A stretch of 64,000 bases of DNA from an uncultured Planctomycetaceae bacterium. Lineage in GTDB: Bacteria; Planctomycetota; Planctomycetia; Pirellulales; Pirellulaceae. The position numbers were made by a program, and so were the translations under genes. Each line of letters opens with the position of its first letter. Positions within the stretch are counted from its first letter, which is position 1. The stretch covers positions 1-64,000 of the forward strand of contig CAIPEB010000193.1 of assembly GCA_903863885.1 (NCBI GenBank), in the 5' to 3' direction. The notes beneath the pieces are model-generated. The model was not told where the DNA came from. It saw nothing but the letters and a program-made list of their open reading frames with translations, and made no database searches. This document shows, in pieces, positions 55,523 to 63,723 of this stretch.

Positions 55523-56210
55523 TCAGTTTTCCTCAACCTCGCCCGATTCTTCAAAATTCCTCGGATTGTCGCGATCTGCCGGAACCGGCATTTAGACGCG
55601 TTCGCCCAACATCGGTTTTCGTGCCGTACAGGATTTCGCAATCCGGGACATGAAGCCGGCGCGCGAGAGCAGGCGATCCGAACCGATCCGCCTGCCTGCC
55701 GAATCAATGCATGCTGCAATTGATGCGATCAGTCCATTCGACTCGCGACAGGTGCCGTGATTCCCTCTTGTGTTCCGTTCCCCAACCGGGCTGCGCGGAT
55801 GGTTCCGACTGAACAGATGACGCGGCCGTGCAGCCGAACAAACCGCTCGCGGAGCGGCCAGCCACGGTCGGCCAGTATAGGGGGGAAGGCTCCAGAACTC
55901 AACAATTGTGGAGTTACTCGCCGTACGATTGTCAAGATGTAGGGTGCCGGAATTCTCAATGGATGGGAGAAATGCGTAACTCGCCCGAAGGGCCCTGTCT
56001 GGGACGATTTCCCAGGCTTGCACGGTGTTTCAAGCCCGGCAAGCGCGAGACCGAGGCCGCGTGCCGGGTTTGGCAGCCTTTCCGGCAAGAAAACTCCTTG
56101 TTTCTTCGAAGGACCTTGAGAGTATGGAAAAATCGGAGTGCCAGCCTGACCACTCTCGTTGCACGGCTCCGAACCGCTCCGCTTCTCGACAACTGCAGGT
56201 GCCTGACGCC
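55523..56210. other. Divergent control region between PKS and RTX-esterase
   Basis: A 688-nt gap containing the divergent promoters of the PKS operon and the secreted esterase. A 20-bp near-palindrome at 55896-55915 is annotated separately. ATGs at 56025 and 56124, in frame with the esterase, are possible but less likely starts. No gene is supported. Confidence 0.5.
55896..55915. promoter_or_regulatory. Near-perfect 20-bp palindrome, candidate operator
   Basis: AACTCAACAATTGTGGAGTT matches its reverse complement at 18 of 20 positions, centred on CAATTG. It lies 374 nt upstream of the PKS start in the divergent control region. The AT-rich core in a GC-rich genome is typical of a dimeric regulator site; no regulator gene is adjacent. 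Confidence 0.45.
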
Positions 56211-57815
56211 ATGTGGCCTTTTGGGAAGATGCGATCACGGCGACGCTCCGCCTCGGCAGGCAACCCGCGTCGTCGATTCTCCCTGGAGCGACTTGAGACT
56301 CGCACGCTCTTTGCCGCCACGCTGGTGAATTCGCTGGACGAAGTTGTCGTCAGCGAGAGCGGCATTCGCATCGTGCCCGGCGCCGTTGCGGGTCCCGAGG
56401 GAAAGGTCCTCGTCGTAACGGGAACTTCAAAGAACGACACGATCCAATTGCGGCCCGGCCCTCAACCGCGCGGCGGAGTGGATCTGGTCATGAACGGGGC
56501 GGTGACTTCGTTCGCGGATCCGATCTGCGCCATCGTCGTGCACACCGGCAGTGGAAACAACAGCGTCTCGGTGAGTCCGTCGCTGGCTATCGACGCATAT
56601 CTTTTCGGCGGGACCGGCGGCGATACGATCGTTGGCGGCGGCGGCGACGATGTGGTAATCGGGGGGAACGGCAATGATTCGCTTTCGGGCGAATCGGGAC
56701 GCGATATCGTCTTCGGCGGCAAGGGAAGCGATGCCGTGTACGGCAAGACCCGCGCCTCCGTGACCGGTGATTCCGAGAACATCTTGTACTCGGAGTCGTT
56801 CCGAGGCGAATACAACCTGCCGATGCTGCGTGATCTGGCGTCGCGCTGGACGAACGATGCGCCACTCGCTGATCGTGGCGCGGCTGTCCAGCAGGTGCTG
56901 ACCGCCCCAAAAATGGTGGTGGACAATGCGGCGGACAAACTTTACCGGGCCAGCACCGCGGATCTGATTACCGCAGTCGCGGCCAAGGGCGATCGAGTGA
57001 GCTTTGCCCTTCCCGGCATCGAAAACACTTGGTACTCCGGGCCGTACCGCGATGCTCAGGGATTCGATTTCTACACGGTCGAATCCCCTTATCAGGCGTC
57101 TGCAACCAATGTTCGCGTGCTGTTACCCGCGGCATTTGACGCTTCAAAGACGTATCGCGTCGTCTATGTGCTTCCGGTCGAGTCGGGCGCCGGATCCGTC
57201 TACGGCGACGGCCTGGCCACCGTACGGGCAGGCGGTCTGCAGAACAGCTACAACACGATCTTCGTGGCTCCGACGTTCAGCGCCGTGCCGTGGTATGTGA
57301 ACAGCACGACGAGCCAGACGATCTGGCAGGAGACCTACTTCCGCACGGCGGTTGTGCCGATGGTGGATCAGCTGTATCCGGTCCTCGCCGCGCCGGAAGG
57401 ACGACTGCTGCTGGGGTTCAGCAAGTCGGGGCTGGGTGCCTTTTCCATGTTGTTGCGGCATCCGGACGAGTTCGGGCGGGCATGGGCATTCGATTCGCCG
57501 CTGAACATCTCCAATCCACGGACATTCCCCGATTTTGCGACGGTGCTGGGCAGCTCGCAGAATTACGAGAACTATCGGCTCTCGAATCTGTTGAGCCAGC
57601 AGGCCGAGAATCTCCGAAACCGGCCGCCGCGACTCTTCATGATGGGCTACAACCTCTGTGCGTCACACCTTCAGGCTGTCGACTCGCTGATGAACCAACT
57701 GCAGATCCCCCACGTCTACCTGCCGGGCATCCGCCGGCAGCACGTGTGGCAGAGCGGTTGGGTCCCCGAAGCGGTGAAATATCTGCTCTCCGATCTGCCT
57801 GAACTCACGGCGTAA
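56211..57815 (+). CDS. Secreted RTX-repeat esterase
   Basis: About 534 residues. The N-terminus is basic and carries RRRFSLERLETRTLFA, the type of motif found on planctomycete extracellular proteins in place of an ordinary signal peptide. Residues about 133-178 hold RTX calcium-binding nonapeptides (GGTGGDTIVGGGGDDVVIGG, GGKGSDAVYG). After about 200 residues comes an esterase-D-like alpha/beta hydrolase domain (VRVLLPAAFDASKTYRVVYVL; nucleophile elbow LLGFSKSGLGAFSM with Ser404; GIRRQHVW near the C-terminus for the His). RTX repeats fold on meeting extracellular calcium, so export to the surface or outside is likely. Starts at 56124 or 56025 remain possible. Confidence 0.78.
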   Translation: MWPFGKMRSRRRSASAGNPRRRFSLERLETRTLFAATLVNSLDEVVVSESGIRIVPGAVAGPEGKVLVVTGTSKNDTIQLRPGPQPRGGVDLVMNGAVTSFADPICAIVVHTGSGNNSVSVSPSLAIDAYLFGGTGGDTIVGGGGDDVVIGGNGNDSLSGESGRDIVFGGKGSDAVYGKTRASVTGDSENILYSESFRGEYNLPMLRDLASRWTNDAPLADRGAAVQQVLTAPKMVVDNAADKLYRASTADLITAVAAKGDRVSFALPGIENTWYSGPYRDAQGFDFYTVESPYQASATNVRVLLPAAFDASKTYRVVYVLPVESGAGSVYGDGLATVRAGGLQNSYNTIFVAPTFSAVPWYVNSTTSQTIWQETYFRTAVVPMVDQLYPVLAAPEGRLLLGFSKSGLGAFSMLLRHPDEFGRAWAFDSPLNISNPRTFPDFATVLGSSQNYENYRLSNLLSQQAENLRNRPPRLFMMGYNLCASHLQAVDSLMNQLQIPHVYLPGIRRQHVWQSGWVPEAVKYLLSDLPELTA

Positions 57816-57830
57816 CGTGCGGAGGAGTTG

Positions 57831-57907
57831 GGAGTCGGGAGTCTGAAGTCCGGAGTCTGGAGTCCGGAGGAAGGCAAGCATCCGTCCGACTACCGACTAC
57901 CGGCATC
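57831..57907. repeat. Composite heptamer repeat island B
   Basis: Five degenerate GGAGTCY-type heptamers (57831-57867), a spacer, then CCGACTACCGACTACCGGCATC (57886-57907, described in pieces: GACTACC twice, then GGCATC). Read on the minus strand it has the same order as island A at 27286-27396: GGTAGTC units, AT-containing spacer, CTTCCTCCGGACTCC. Confidence 0.8.
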
Positions 57908-57937
57908 TGCCCCCGCCCCGGCATGTCAACTTCGTGA

Positions 57938-59197
57938 TCAATCGCAGGTGGAGGCATCGAACTGCATGGTGCGGATTGATTCCACCGCGCTCTGGTGCAG
58001 CGAGTAATTGTCAACCGTGGTCGAAACGAGCCACTGCGCTGCGCGAGGCCGCGCCAGCAGCAGCAACGCGACGCCGGCGGCCGGGAAGAAACTCCGCCAG
58101 TCCTTCCGGACGTTCGTCAGTTCGTCTTCGCTGTTCTCGTACAACCCAGAACCTCGCCAGGATCTCAGCAGTTCGGCGACGAGTTGCCTTCGGCTGCACC
58201 CGTTCAGCGCCATGGCCATCAGGATGAGGAAGCCCTGATGAGTCTTCACGCCTTCGCGTGCATCCGCTGCCGGCAATACGGGGCGGCCCAGGGAAACCTG
58301 CACCAGCAATTCGCACAGGTTCACGCCGCTGAGCAAGGCGCTGCCCGTTTCTCCGATTCTCGGGTTGCATTCGATCAGTTGCAGGCTGCCCGTCTGGGGA
58401 TCGCGGAAGTACTCGATGCACATCGCGCCATGCCAGGCCAGATGTGCGCCGATGTGCCGCATCTGTTCGACCGCCGCATCGTCCAGCACGCTGATCTTGG
58501 CCATGGATGAGCCGCCGACGCCCGTGGCGCGGGATTCAACGCACTGTGCGCCGACAAGCACACCCTCCTGGAAGATCCCGGTTACGCCCCGTTTGACGCC
58601 GGTCGCGAGTGTCTGCACGAGTATCTCGCGATCATCGCCGACCCAGCCTGCACGATCAAAATCATCCACTGCCTTGCAGAGTTCGCTTGCGCTGTTGACC
58701 AGCCGGACGCCCTCGCCAGCCGTACTGTAAGGAACCTTCACGTAAAAGGGAAACTCGTTGCGGACCAGCAAGTCGCTTCGTCCGTGCACGATTTCGGTGC
58801 GCGGTTGCGGCAGGTTCAATTCATCCAGCAGTCGCGAGAACCTGGCTTTGCTCATCAGGCGATCCATCGACTCGAACGACGGCAGCGCCAGAGCCGTGTG
58901 CTGCTTCAGCTCATCGCGGAATCGGGACAGCAGGAACACCTGTTCATGCGTCGGAAGCAGCACGTCGTACGGTTCCGATCGCAATCGATCGACGAGGAAC
59001 GAGAGGTAAGCGGCGGGTTCGCGCGAGTAGCAGGGACAATTGTAGCGGCGGCGCACGAACCTCGAAAATCGGCCCTGGCAGAACGGCGACGGGTCGAGCA
59101 GGTCGAGCGTGTGCCGGGGGCCGAGCGAGAAAATCGCCTGGCGCGCCGACGTGCTCGAGCCTTCGGTCAACAGGATCTTCAGCGGTGCTGCCGTCAC
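57938..59197 (-). CDS. ATP-grasp ligase
   Basis: A 419-residue ATP-grasp enzyme of the carbamoyl-phosphate-synthase-like or carboxylate-amine ligase group. Features: an N-terminal pre-ATP fold (MTAAPLKILLTEGSSTSARQ), PFYVKVPYSTAGEGVRLV (ATP-binding Lys and Gly-rich loop, about 150-170), and IECNPRIGETG (Mg-binding Glu and Asn, about 271-281). It would phosphorylate a carboxylate and couple it to an amine or thiol; the substrates are unknown. It has a GTG start with a GAGGGGTG ribosome-binding site inside the end of the upstream dehydrogenase gene (3-nt gap), so it is the last gene of that operon. Repeat island B follows its 3' end. Confidence 0.85.
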   Translation of the reverse strand: MTAAPLKILLTEGSSTSARQAIFSLGPRHTLDLLDPSPFCQGRFSRFVRRRYNCPCYSREPAAYLSFLVDRLRSEPYDVLLPTHEQVFLLSRFRDELKQHTALALPSFESMDRLMSKARFSRLLDELNLPQPRTEIVHGRSDLLVRNEFPFYVKVPYSTAGEGVRLVNSASELCKAVDDFDRAGWVGDDREILVQTLATGVKRGVTGIFQEGVLVGAQCVESRATGVGGSSMAKISVLDDAAVEQMRHIGAHLAWHGAMCIEYFRDPQTGSLQLIECNPRIGETGSALLSGVNLCELLVQVSLGRPVLPAADAREGVKTHQGFLILMAMALNGCSRRQLVAELLRSWRGSGLYENSEDELTNVRKDWRSFFPAAGVALLLLARPRAAQWLVSTTVDNYSLHQSAVESIRTMQFDASTCD

Positions 59198-59200
59198 GGT

Positions 59201-60283
59201 TCACCCCTCAAAGCTGAATCGCGCGGCCTGGGCCTGCGCTCGCAGCGCCAACTCGATTGCAAGAAACGTGTGGTCCTGAGGCATGGCCGTCTGGGTCCGG
59301 TTCAGGCAGTCGAGAATCAACTGGCCGAAATAGGGAAAGCCGACCTTGCCGTGGACTGGCAGGTGATGTTCGCCCCGTTTGTCCGCCAAATATACGTGGT
59401 CGCCCACCTTGTCGCGCGCGAGGTCGAGGTACTTGCGCAGTTCGATGGTTCCTTCGGTTCCCAGGATGATTGTCCGGCCGTCTCCCCAGGCGCACAGGCC
59501 GTCGGGAGTGAACCAGTCGACTCGGAAGTAAAACGTTGCGCCGTTGTCTGCGGCGAAGGATGCATCGCCGAAATCCTCGAATTCGGGATGGTCCGGGTTG
59601 TGGTAATTCGCGACCTTGCTGTGCAGCACACGCGCGTCCCGCGCATCGGCATAGTGGAGAAACTGCTCGATCTGGTGACTGCCGATATCGACGAGGATGC
59701 CGCCGAATCGCTGTCTCTCCCAGAACCAGTCGGGACGCGTCCCGGGATTGAGCCGATGGGGCCCGAGTCCGATCACCTGCACAACGCGTCCGATGGCTCC
59801 GTCGCGAATCAACTGGCCCGCGTGCACCGCCGCTTCGACGTGGAGCCGCTCGGAATAATAGACGGCGTAGATCGCGCCGGTCTCCGCCACCTTGCGGCGT
59901 GCCTCGCTTAATTGTCTGAAGGTGGTCAGCGGAGGCTTGTCGCAGAAGTAGTCTTTGCCCGAATCGATGACCCACATTCCCACCGGTTGCCGCTCGTCCG
60001 GCACGCAAGCGCTGGCCACAAGCCGCAGCGACGGGTCTTCGACCACCTCGTTTTCGCATCGAGCCCGCCGCACCCCGGGGTACCTTGTCTCGAACGCTTC
60101 GACCTTCACGGGATCTCTGTCCCAGACGGAGACCAGTTCGCCCCCTGCCTCGATCAGCCCGTTGCACATTCCGTAGATGTGGCCGTGATCCAGGCCAACC
60201 ACGCCAAAACGGAACTCGCCCGGCCCGCAGACGGCGCGCGCCTGACCCTGTGGGGCGTAGTTCATCCCATCGGCTTTCTGCAT
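59201..60283 (-). CDS. Gfo/Idh/MocA-family oxidoreductase 2
   Basis: About 360 residues. FRFGVVGLDHGHIYGM near the N-terminus has the Rossmann pattern, but with GLDHGH instead of the usual GxGxxG, a variant seen in some MocA-like branches. CDKPPLTTFRQL is the EKP-equivalent motif (Asp in place of Glu), and GGILVDIGSHQIEQFLHY holds the catalytic-site His. It probably oxidises or reduces a sugar or sugar-like substrate. ATG 60283 has a GGGAG ribosome-binding site; an in-frame ATG at 60358 has a close GAGG as well, so the exact start is open. It follows the first dehydrogenase gene directly and precedes the ATP-grasp gene by 3 nt. Confidence 0.85.
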   Translation of the reverse strand: MQKADGMNYAPQGQARAVCGPGEFRFGVVGLDHGHIYGMCNGLIEAGGELVSVWDRDPVKVEAFETRYPGVRRARCENEVVEDPSLRLVASACVPDERQPVGMWVIDSGKDYFCDKPPLTTFRQLSEARRKVAETGAIYAVYYSERLHVEAAVHAGQLIRDGAIGRVVQVIGLGPHRLNPGTRPDWFWERQRFGGILVDIGSHQIEQFLHYADARDARVLHSKVANYHNPDHPEFEDFGDASFAADNGATFYFRVDWFTPDGLCAWGDGRTIILGTEGTIELRKYLDLARDKVGDHVYLADKRGEHHLPVHGKVGFPYFGQLILDCLNRTQTAMPQDHTFLAIELALRAQAQAARFSFEG

Positions 60284-60378
60284 GCTGGTTTCGCTCCCGC
60301 TCGTCCTGGATTCCGACTCGAAAACACCGATCGGCCCGACATCGCCCGGCGGCTGCATTCCACCTCGCTCCGGAGGTC

Positions 60379-61536
60379 TCACTTGCCGTAATTGCGCCCG
60401 AGATTGATTTCGTTGTTTGCGAAGTTCCCGATGTTCCTGGTCTTCTCGTGAAAATGGCGGGCATGCTTCAGCACGCCCTCCTGCGTGTAGAAAAGATCGC
60501 TGGCCTGAAGCGGCAATGTCACCGGATGGCCGAGGTGGGCCGATTGATAGATGGCCGTGATCAGTTCCAGCGTATTGCGCCCTTGGCTGCCGTCGACGAC
60601 CAGACGCTCCTCGCCGTGGATTGCCCGCAGGAAATTCTCGATTTGAGCGTCGTGTCCTTCAACGGTCAGCGCCGGCAGTTGATCGTAGCGGGATTGGATG
60701 AGCGTTTTGCGCTCGAGGTCTTCGTCGGGAAAACCGTTCTCTCGCTGTTTCATCGCGACAACCTGCCAGGGCACAGCGACCTTCGCGAACTCGCCCTGGA
60801 AGGCCAGTTGCTGCTCTTCGCCGTGGTGGATCAACGAAGCCGTGATCTGTCCTCGGGCGCCATCGCCGTACGAGAGCAGCGCGGTCGAGAAGTCCTCGAC
60901 TTCGCTGTTTTCGTGGCACAGATTCGCTGTGACCGCGAGTACCTCGCGCGGCATTCCCATCATCCATTGGAACAGGTCGATGTGGTGCACTGCGTGGTTC
61001 ATCGTGCACCCGCCCCCTTCCTTGGCCCATGTGCCGCGCCACCAGAGATCGTAGTAGTTGCCGCCCCGCCACCAATAGGAATCGACCTGAGCGTGAAGCA
61101 CGCGGCCGATAAGGCGTGCATCGAGCAGTTGCTTCAATTTCCACATCGGAGTCTTGAATCGGTTCTGGGCAACGACCGAAAGGATCTTGCCGCTTGTCTT
61201 CGCGGCGTGCAGCATGGCGTCGCATTCCTGAAGCGACGTCGCCATCGGCTTTTCGACGAGGACGTGCTTGCCGGCGTCAAGCAATGCGATGCACGCCGGT
61301 GCGTGCTCGAACGGAGGAAGGCAGATCGAAGCCGCATCGAATTCCGCGTCGGCAATCAGCTGGTCCAGCCCGCCGTAGACCGAGGCTTCCAATCCGAACT
61401 TCCTCGCTTTTTCCGCCGCCTTGTCCGGATACAGATCCGCCAGGGCCACGATGCGGCAGCGGGCCGGGTGCCGCAGATACGCCTGAATGTGGCTGTCCGA
61501 TATGGCGCCGACGCCGAGGATGGCGATGCGCAACAT
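60379..61536 (-). CDS. Gfo/Idh/MocA-family oxidoreductase 1
   Basis: A 385-residue cytosolic dehydrogenase: LRIAILGVGAISDSHIQAY (Rossmann), HVLVEKPMATSLQE (EKP motif), and GGGCTMNHAVHHIDLFQWMMG with the active-site His residues. No signal peptide, unlike the Tat-exported member at 24912. Substrate unknown; family members act on sugars, inositols and related polyols. Co-directional with the second MocA-like gene, the ATP-grasp gene and the upstream URO-D-like gene (84-nt gap). Confidence 0.9.
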   Translation of the reverse strand: MLRIAILGVGAISDSHIQAYLRHPARCRIVALADLYPDKAAEKARKFGLEASVYGGLDQLIADAEFDAASICLPPFEHAPACIALLDAGKHVLVEKPMATSLQECDAMLHAAKTSGKILSVVAQNRFKTPMWKLKQLLDARLIGRVLHAQVDSYWWRGGNYYDLWWRGTWAKEGGGCTMNHAVHHIDLFQWMMGMPREVLAVTANLCHENSEVEDFSTALLSYGDGARGQITASLIHHGEEQQLAFQGEFAKVAVPWQVVAMKQRENGFPDEDLERKTLIQSRYDQLPALTVEGHDAQIENFLRAIHGEERLVVDGSQGRNTLELITAIYQSAHLGHPVTLPLQASDLFYTQEGVLKHARHFHEKTRNIGNFANNEINLGRNYGK

Positions 61537-61620
61537 GTCTTGTCCCCCAATGCTTCGCTGGCTCGATCAGCCTTGAATCGCCGATCGCTTGCCGCAGATC
61601 AGTTCAGCCGCCGTTTCCGC

Positions 61621-62655
61621 TCACCAGGCCTCCCGAGCGGCTTCCAGCATCGCGTCGATGTTGGCCATGGGTGTCCCGGGCGACGTCCCCCCGCCCGCGG
61701 AGACGAGCAAACGCGTCCTTTCCGGATGCAATTGCAGGCTTTCCCGCGTGTACCGGCGTACCTCGTCCGGAGTTCCCTTGCACAACATGTCCAGCGGCGG
61801 CACGTTGCCCATCAGGCAGATGTCGGGTCCCACCAGTTCGCGCACTTTGTGCAAGGGCTGCAGGTGTGTGAAGTTGAACAGATGGATGCCGAGGTCGTTC
61901 AGAAAGCGGTACGAAGCCGGATTGTCCGTATCGTTGTGGAACATCTTCAGCCAGCCGGGAAAGCTGTCGAAGATCTCCTTCAAATACGGATGCGCGAACT
62001 CCTGATAGTCCTTCGGCGAGACGAATCCGGCGATGTCGTCCAAGACGAGGATGCTCTCGACTTCACTCAGTGCCTCGGCCTGGGCTTCGAGCCAGGTCCG
62101 CACAAGAGTCGTCGTGGTCCGCAGAAATTTGTGGGTTTCCTCACGCTGCAGTTTCATCGCCAGCAGAAAGTTGCTCACCCCCATCAGATGCGTTGCCACG
62201 GTCAGCGGGCCGCGGGCAGCCACCACTTTGATGACGTGTCCGGCATCTCGAATCCGGGGTTCCAGTCGCCGGTAGTAGTTCAGGATCATCGGCATGAAGC
62301 CGTCCAGCCGCGGATCGGGAACGCTCAGTTGCGCCAGATCTGCCATGTTCCAGTCCCGCGTATGCACGACGGGCGTTTTCTCGTGATACAGGCTGACCCG
62401 ACAACCGAAGCCGCTTGGCTCGGCCGCCATTCCAATCTCCGACCAGAATCCAGGCACGAAAATCACGTCCGGGAATCGATTCTCGATCGCGAGATTGGCT
62501 TCCAGCCAGACCTCGGGCACCGTGAGGTAGTCAAGCGTCGATATTCCCAGCACGCCCGGAATCCAGGGGCTGTCCACGATCAGAGCCACCGGCGCTTCGG
62601 CCATCGGCTCGCCGCTGACGCAACGTTTGATGATGTCCCACTGCTCAGGTCTCAT
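61621..62655 (-). CDS. Uroporphyrinogen decarboxylase-family protein (methyltransferase-like branch)
   Basis: A 344-residue protein of the URO-D/MtaA/CmuA superfamily. Motifs: DVIFVPGFWSEIGMAAE, VVAARGPLTVATHLMG (the RGPLxxA pattern), ESILVLDDIAGFVSPKDYQEF (URO-D-like DDxxG), WLKMFHNDTDNPASYRFL and LLVSAGGGTSPGTPMANI at the end. True uroporphyrinogen decarboxylases sit with haem genes; here the neighbours are sugar-type dehydrogenases, so a methyl-transfer or decarboxylase-like role in a catabolic pathway is more plausible. The ATG at 62655 starts the conserved part. It heads the four-gene minus-strand operon. Confidence 0.82.
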   Translation of the reverse strand: MRPEQWDIIKRCVSGEPMAEAPVALIVDSPWIPGVLGISTLDYLTVPEVWLEANLAIENRFPDVIFVPGFWSEIGMAAEPSGFGCRVSLYHEKTPVVHTRDWNMADLAQLSVPDPRLDGFMPMILNYYRRLEPRIRDAGHVIKVVAARGPLTVATHLMGVSNFLLAMKLQREETHKFLRTTTTLVRTWLEAQAEALSEVESILVLDDIAGFVSPKDYQEFAHPYLKEIFDSFPGWLKMFHNDTDNPASYRFLNDLGIHLFNFTHLQPLHKVRELVGPDICLMGNVPPLDMLCKGTPDEVRRYTRESLQLHPERTRLLVSAGGGTSPGTPMANIDAMLEAAREAW

Positions 62656-62703
62656 GCGAGTCTCGCTTCGTCGGTAGCGAACCAAAGGTCGTAGCAATCC
62701 GCC

Positions 62704-62827
62704 GGTATCCGGTGTTCGGTATCCGGTGTTCGGTATCCGGTGTTCGGTATCCGGTGTTCGGTATCCGTTCGAGCGTCTTTTCTGGCTCCAGACTTCAGAC
62801 TCCGGACTCCAGACTCCAGACTCCCTC
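62704..62827. repeat. Composite repeat island C
   Basis: Four and a half direct copies of the 14-mer GGTATCCGGTGTTC (62704-62766), a spacer, then CCAGACT/CCGGACT-type heptamers (62786-62827). The order matches islands A and B: a CCGGT-rich tandem block, a spacer, then ACTCCAG heptamers. Confidence 0.85.
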
Positions 62828-62883
62828 CGCCGTGGGATTGTAATGCCTGCGCGACGAGTTTTTCCACCGGTGTGGCAGGCATG

Positions 62884-63723
62884 TCAGCCGATGTGACGTG
62901 CGAGCCAGTCTGCGTAGTCGGTCACGACCTGTTGTTGATTGAGGTCACTGTGCAGTTCGTGATAGGCGTCGGGGTACGTTCGCAGTTCCTTGTCCCGGCA
63001 AACCAGACGATCGAAGAAATGGCGTGTTCCCTGTACGGCGGCGATGCGGTCTGCTTCCCCGTGTGCGAAGAGGATCGGGACACGGATGGATTCGGGCGAC
63101 GTCAAAACTCGTTTTCGCGCCGCCAGGATCTCGGTGCCCCAACGAGCGCTGGCTTGATGAAACGTCAGTGGATCCGCCTGGAACGCGGCAACGGCGGACG
63201 GGTCACGCGACAAATCGGCTGCGTGGAGTGGCAAGGGAACTCGAAACCACGGCAAGATACCTGAAAGAAGGTAAGCCAGACCCACGAGAAACGGGTTGGC
63301 CACTCCTGAAGGATCGAGCGGCGGGGCGCTGATAATGGCCCCCGATACGGGACGCGGCTGGAGCAGGAATTCAAGCGAGACGAGCCCTCCCATGCTGTGT
63401 CCGAACAGAAAAAGCGGCAGGTTCGGATGTTCGCTGCGGACCCGGTCGAGAAGCCATTCCAGATCGGTGCGGTACTGCGACCAACGCGCCACATGCCCCC
63501 TTCGGCCCGGAGAACGCCCGTGTCCCCGCTGGTCATATGCCGTTACTTGTATTCCGCGGCCGGCCAGTTCGATTGCCAGGTTGGAGTATCGACCGCTGTG
63601 GTCGCCAAAACCGTGGACGATCACCAACGCGCCTCGCGCAACAGCGGGAGTCCACTGCCGCGTGAATATGGACTTCCCGTTGCTTCCGCTCAGAAATTCA
63701 CTCGTCTGGCGAACTTCGTCCAT
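62884..63723 (-). CDS. Alpha/beta hydrolase, monoacylglycerol lipase/lysophospholipase family
   Basis: A 279-residue hydrolase: ALVIVHGFGDHSGRYSNLA (oxyanion, about 31-49), YDQRGHGRSPGRRGH, LFLFGHSMGGLVSLEF with the nucleophile Ser, LFAHGEADRIA (acid Asp) and YPDAYHELHSD (His). This is the full motif set of monoacylglycerol lipases, which cleave glycerol monoesters. The ATG at 63723 has a GAGGACA sequence just upstream; the open frame runs 123 nt further but lacks family similarity. A repeat island separates it from the URO-D-like gene. Confidence 0.9.
   Translation of the reverse strand: MDEVRQTSEFLSGSNGKSIFTRQWTPAVARGALVIVHGFGDHSGRYSNLAIELAGRGIQVTAYDQRGHGRSPGRRGHVARWSQYRTDLEWLLDRVRSEHPNLPLFLFGHSMGGLVSLEFLLQPRPVSGAIISAPPLDPSGVANPFLVGLAYLLSGILPWFRVPLPLHAADLSRDPSAVAAFQADPLTFHQASARWGTEILAARKRVLTSPESIRVPILFAHGEADRIAAVQGTRHFFDRLVCRDKELRTYPDAYHELHSDLNQQQVVTDYADWLARHIG

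Noticed and set aside
61621-62655. URO-D-family gene as haem-pathway hemE
   Set aside because: Neighbours are sugar-type dehydrogenases and an ATP-grasp enzyme, and the motifs fit the methyltransferase-like branch better than HemE.
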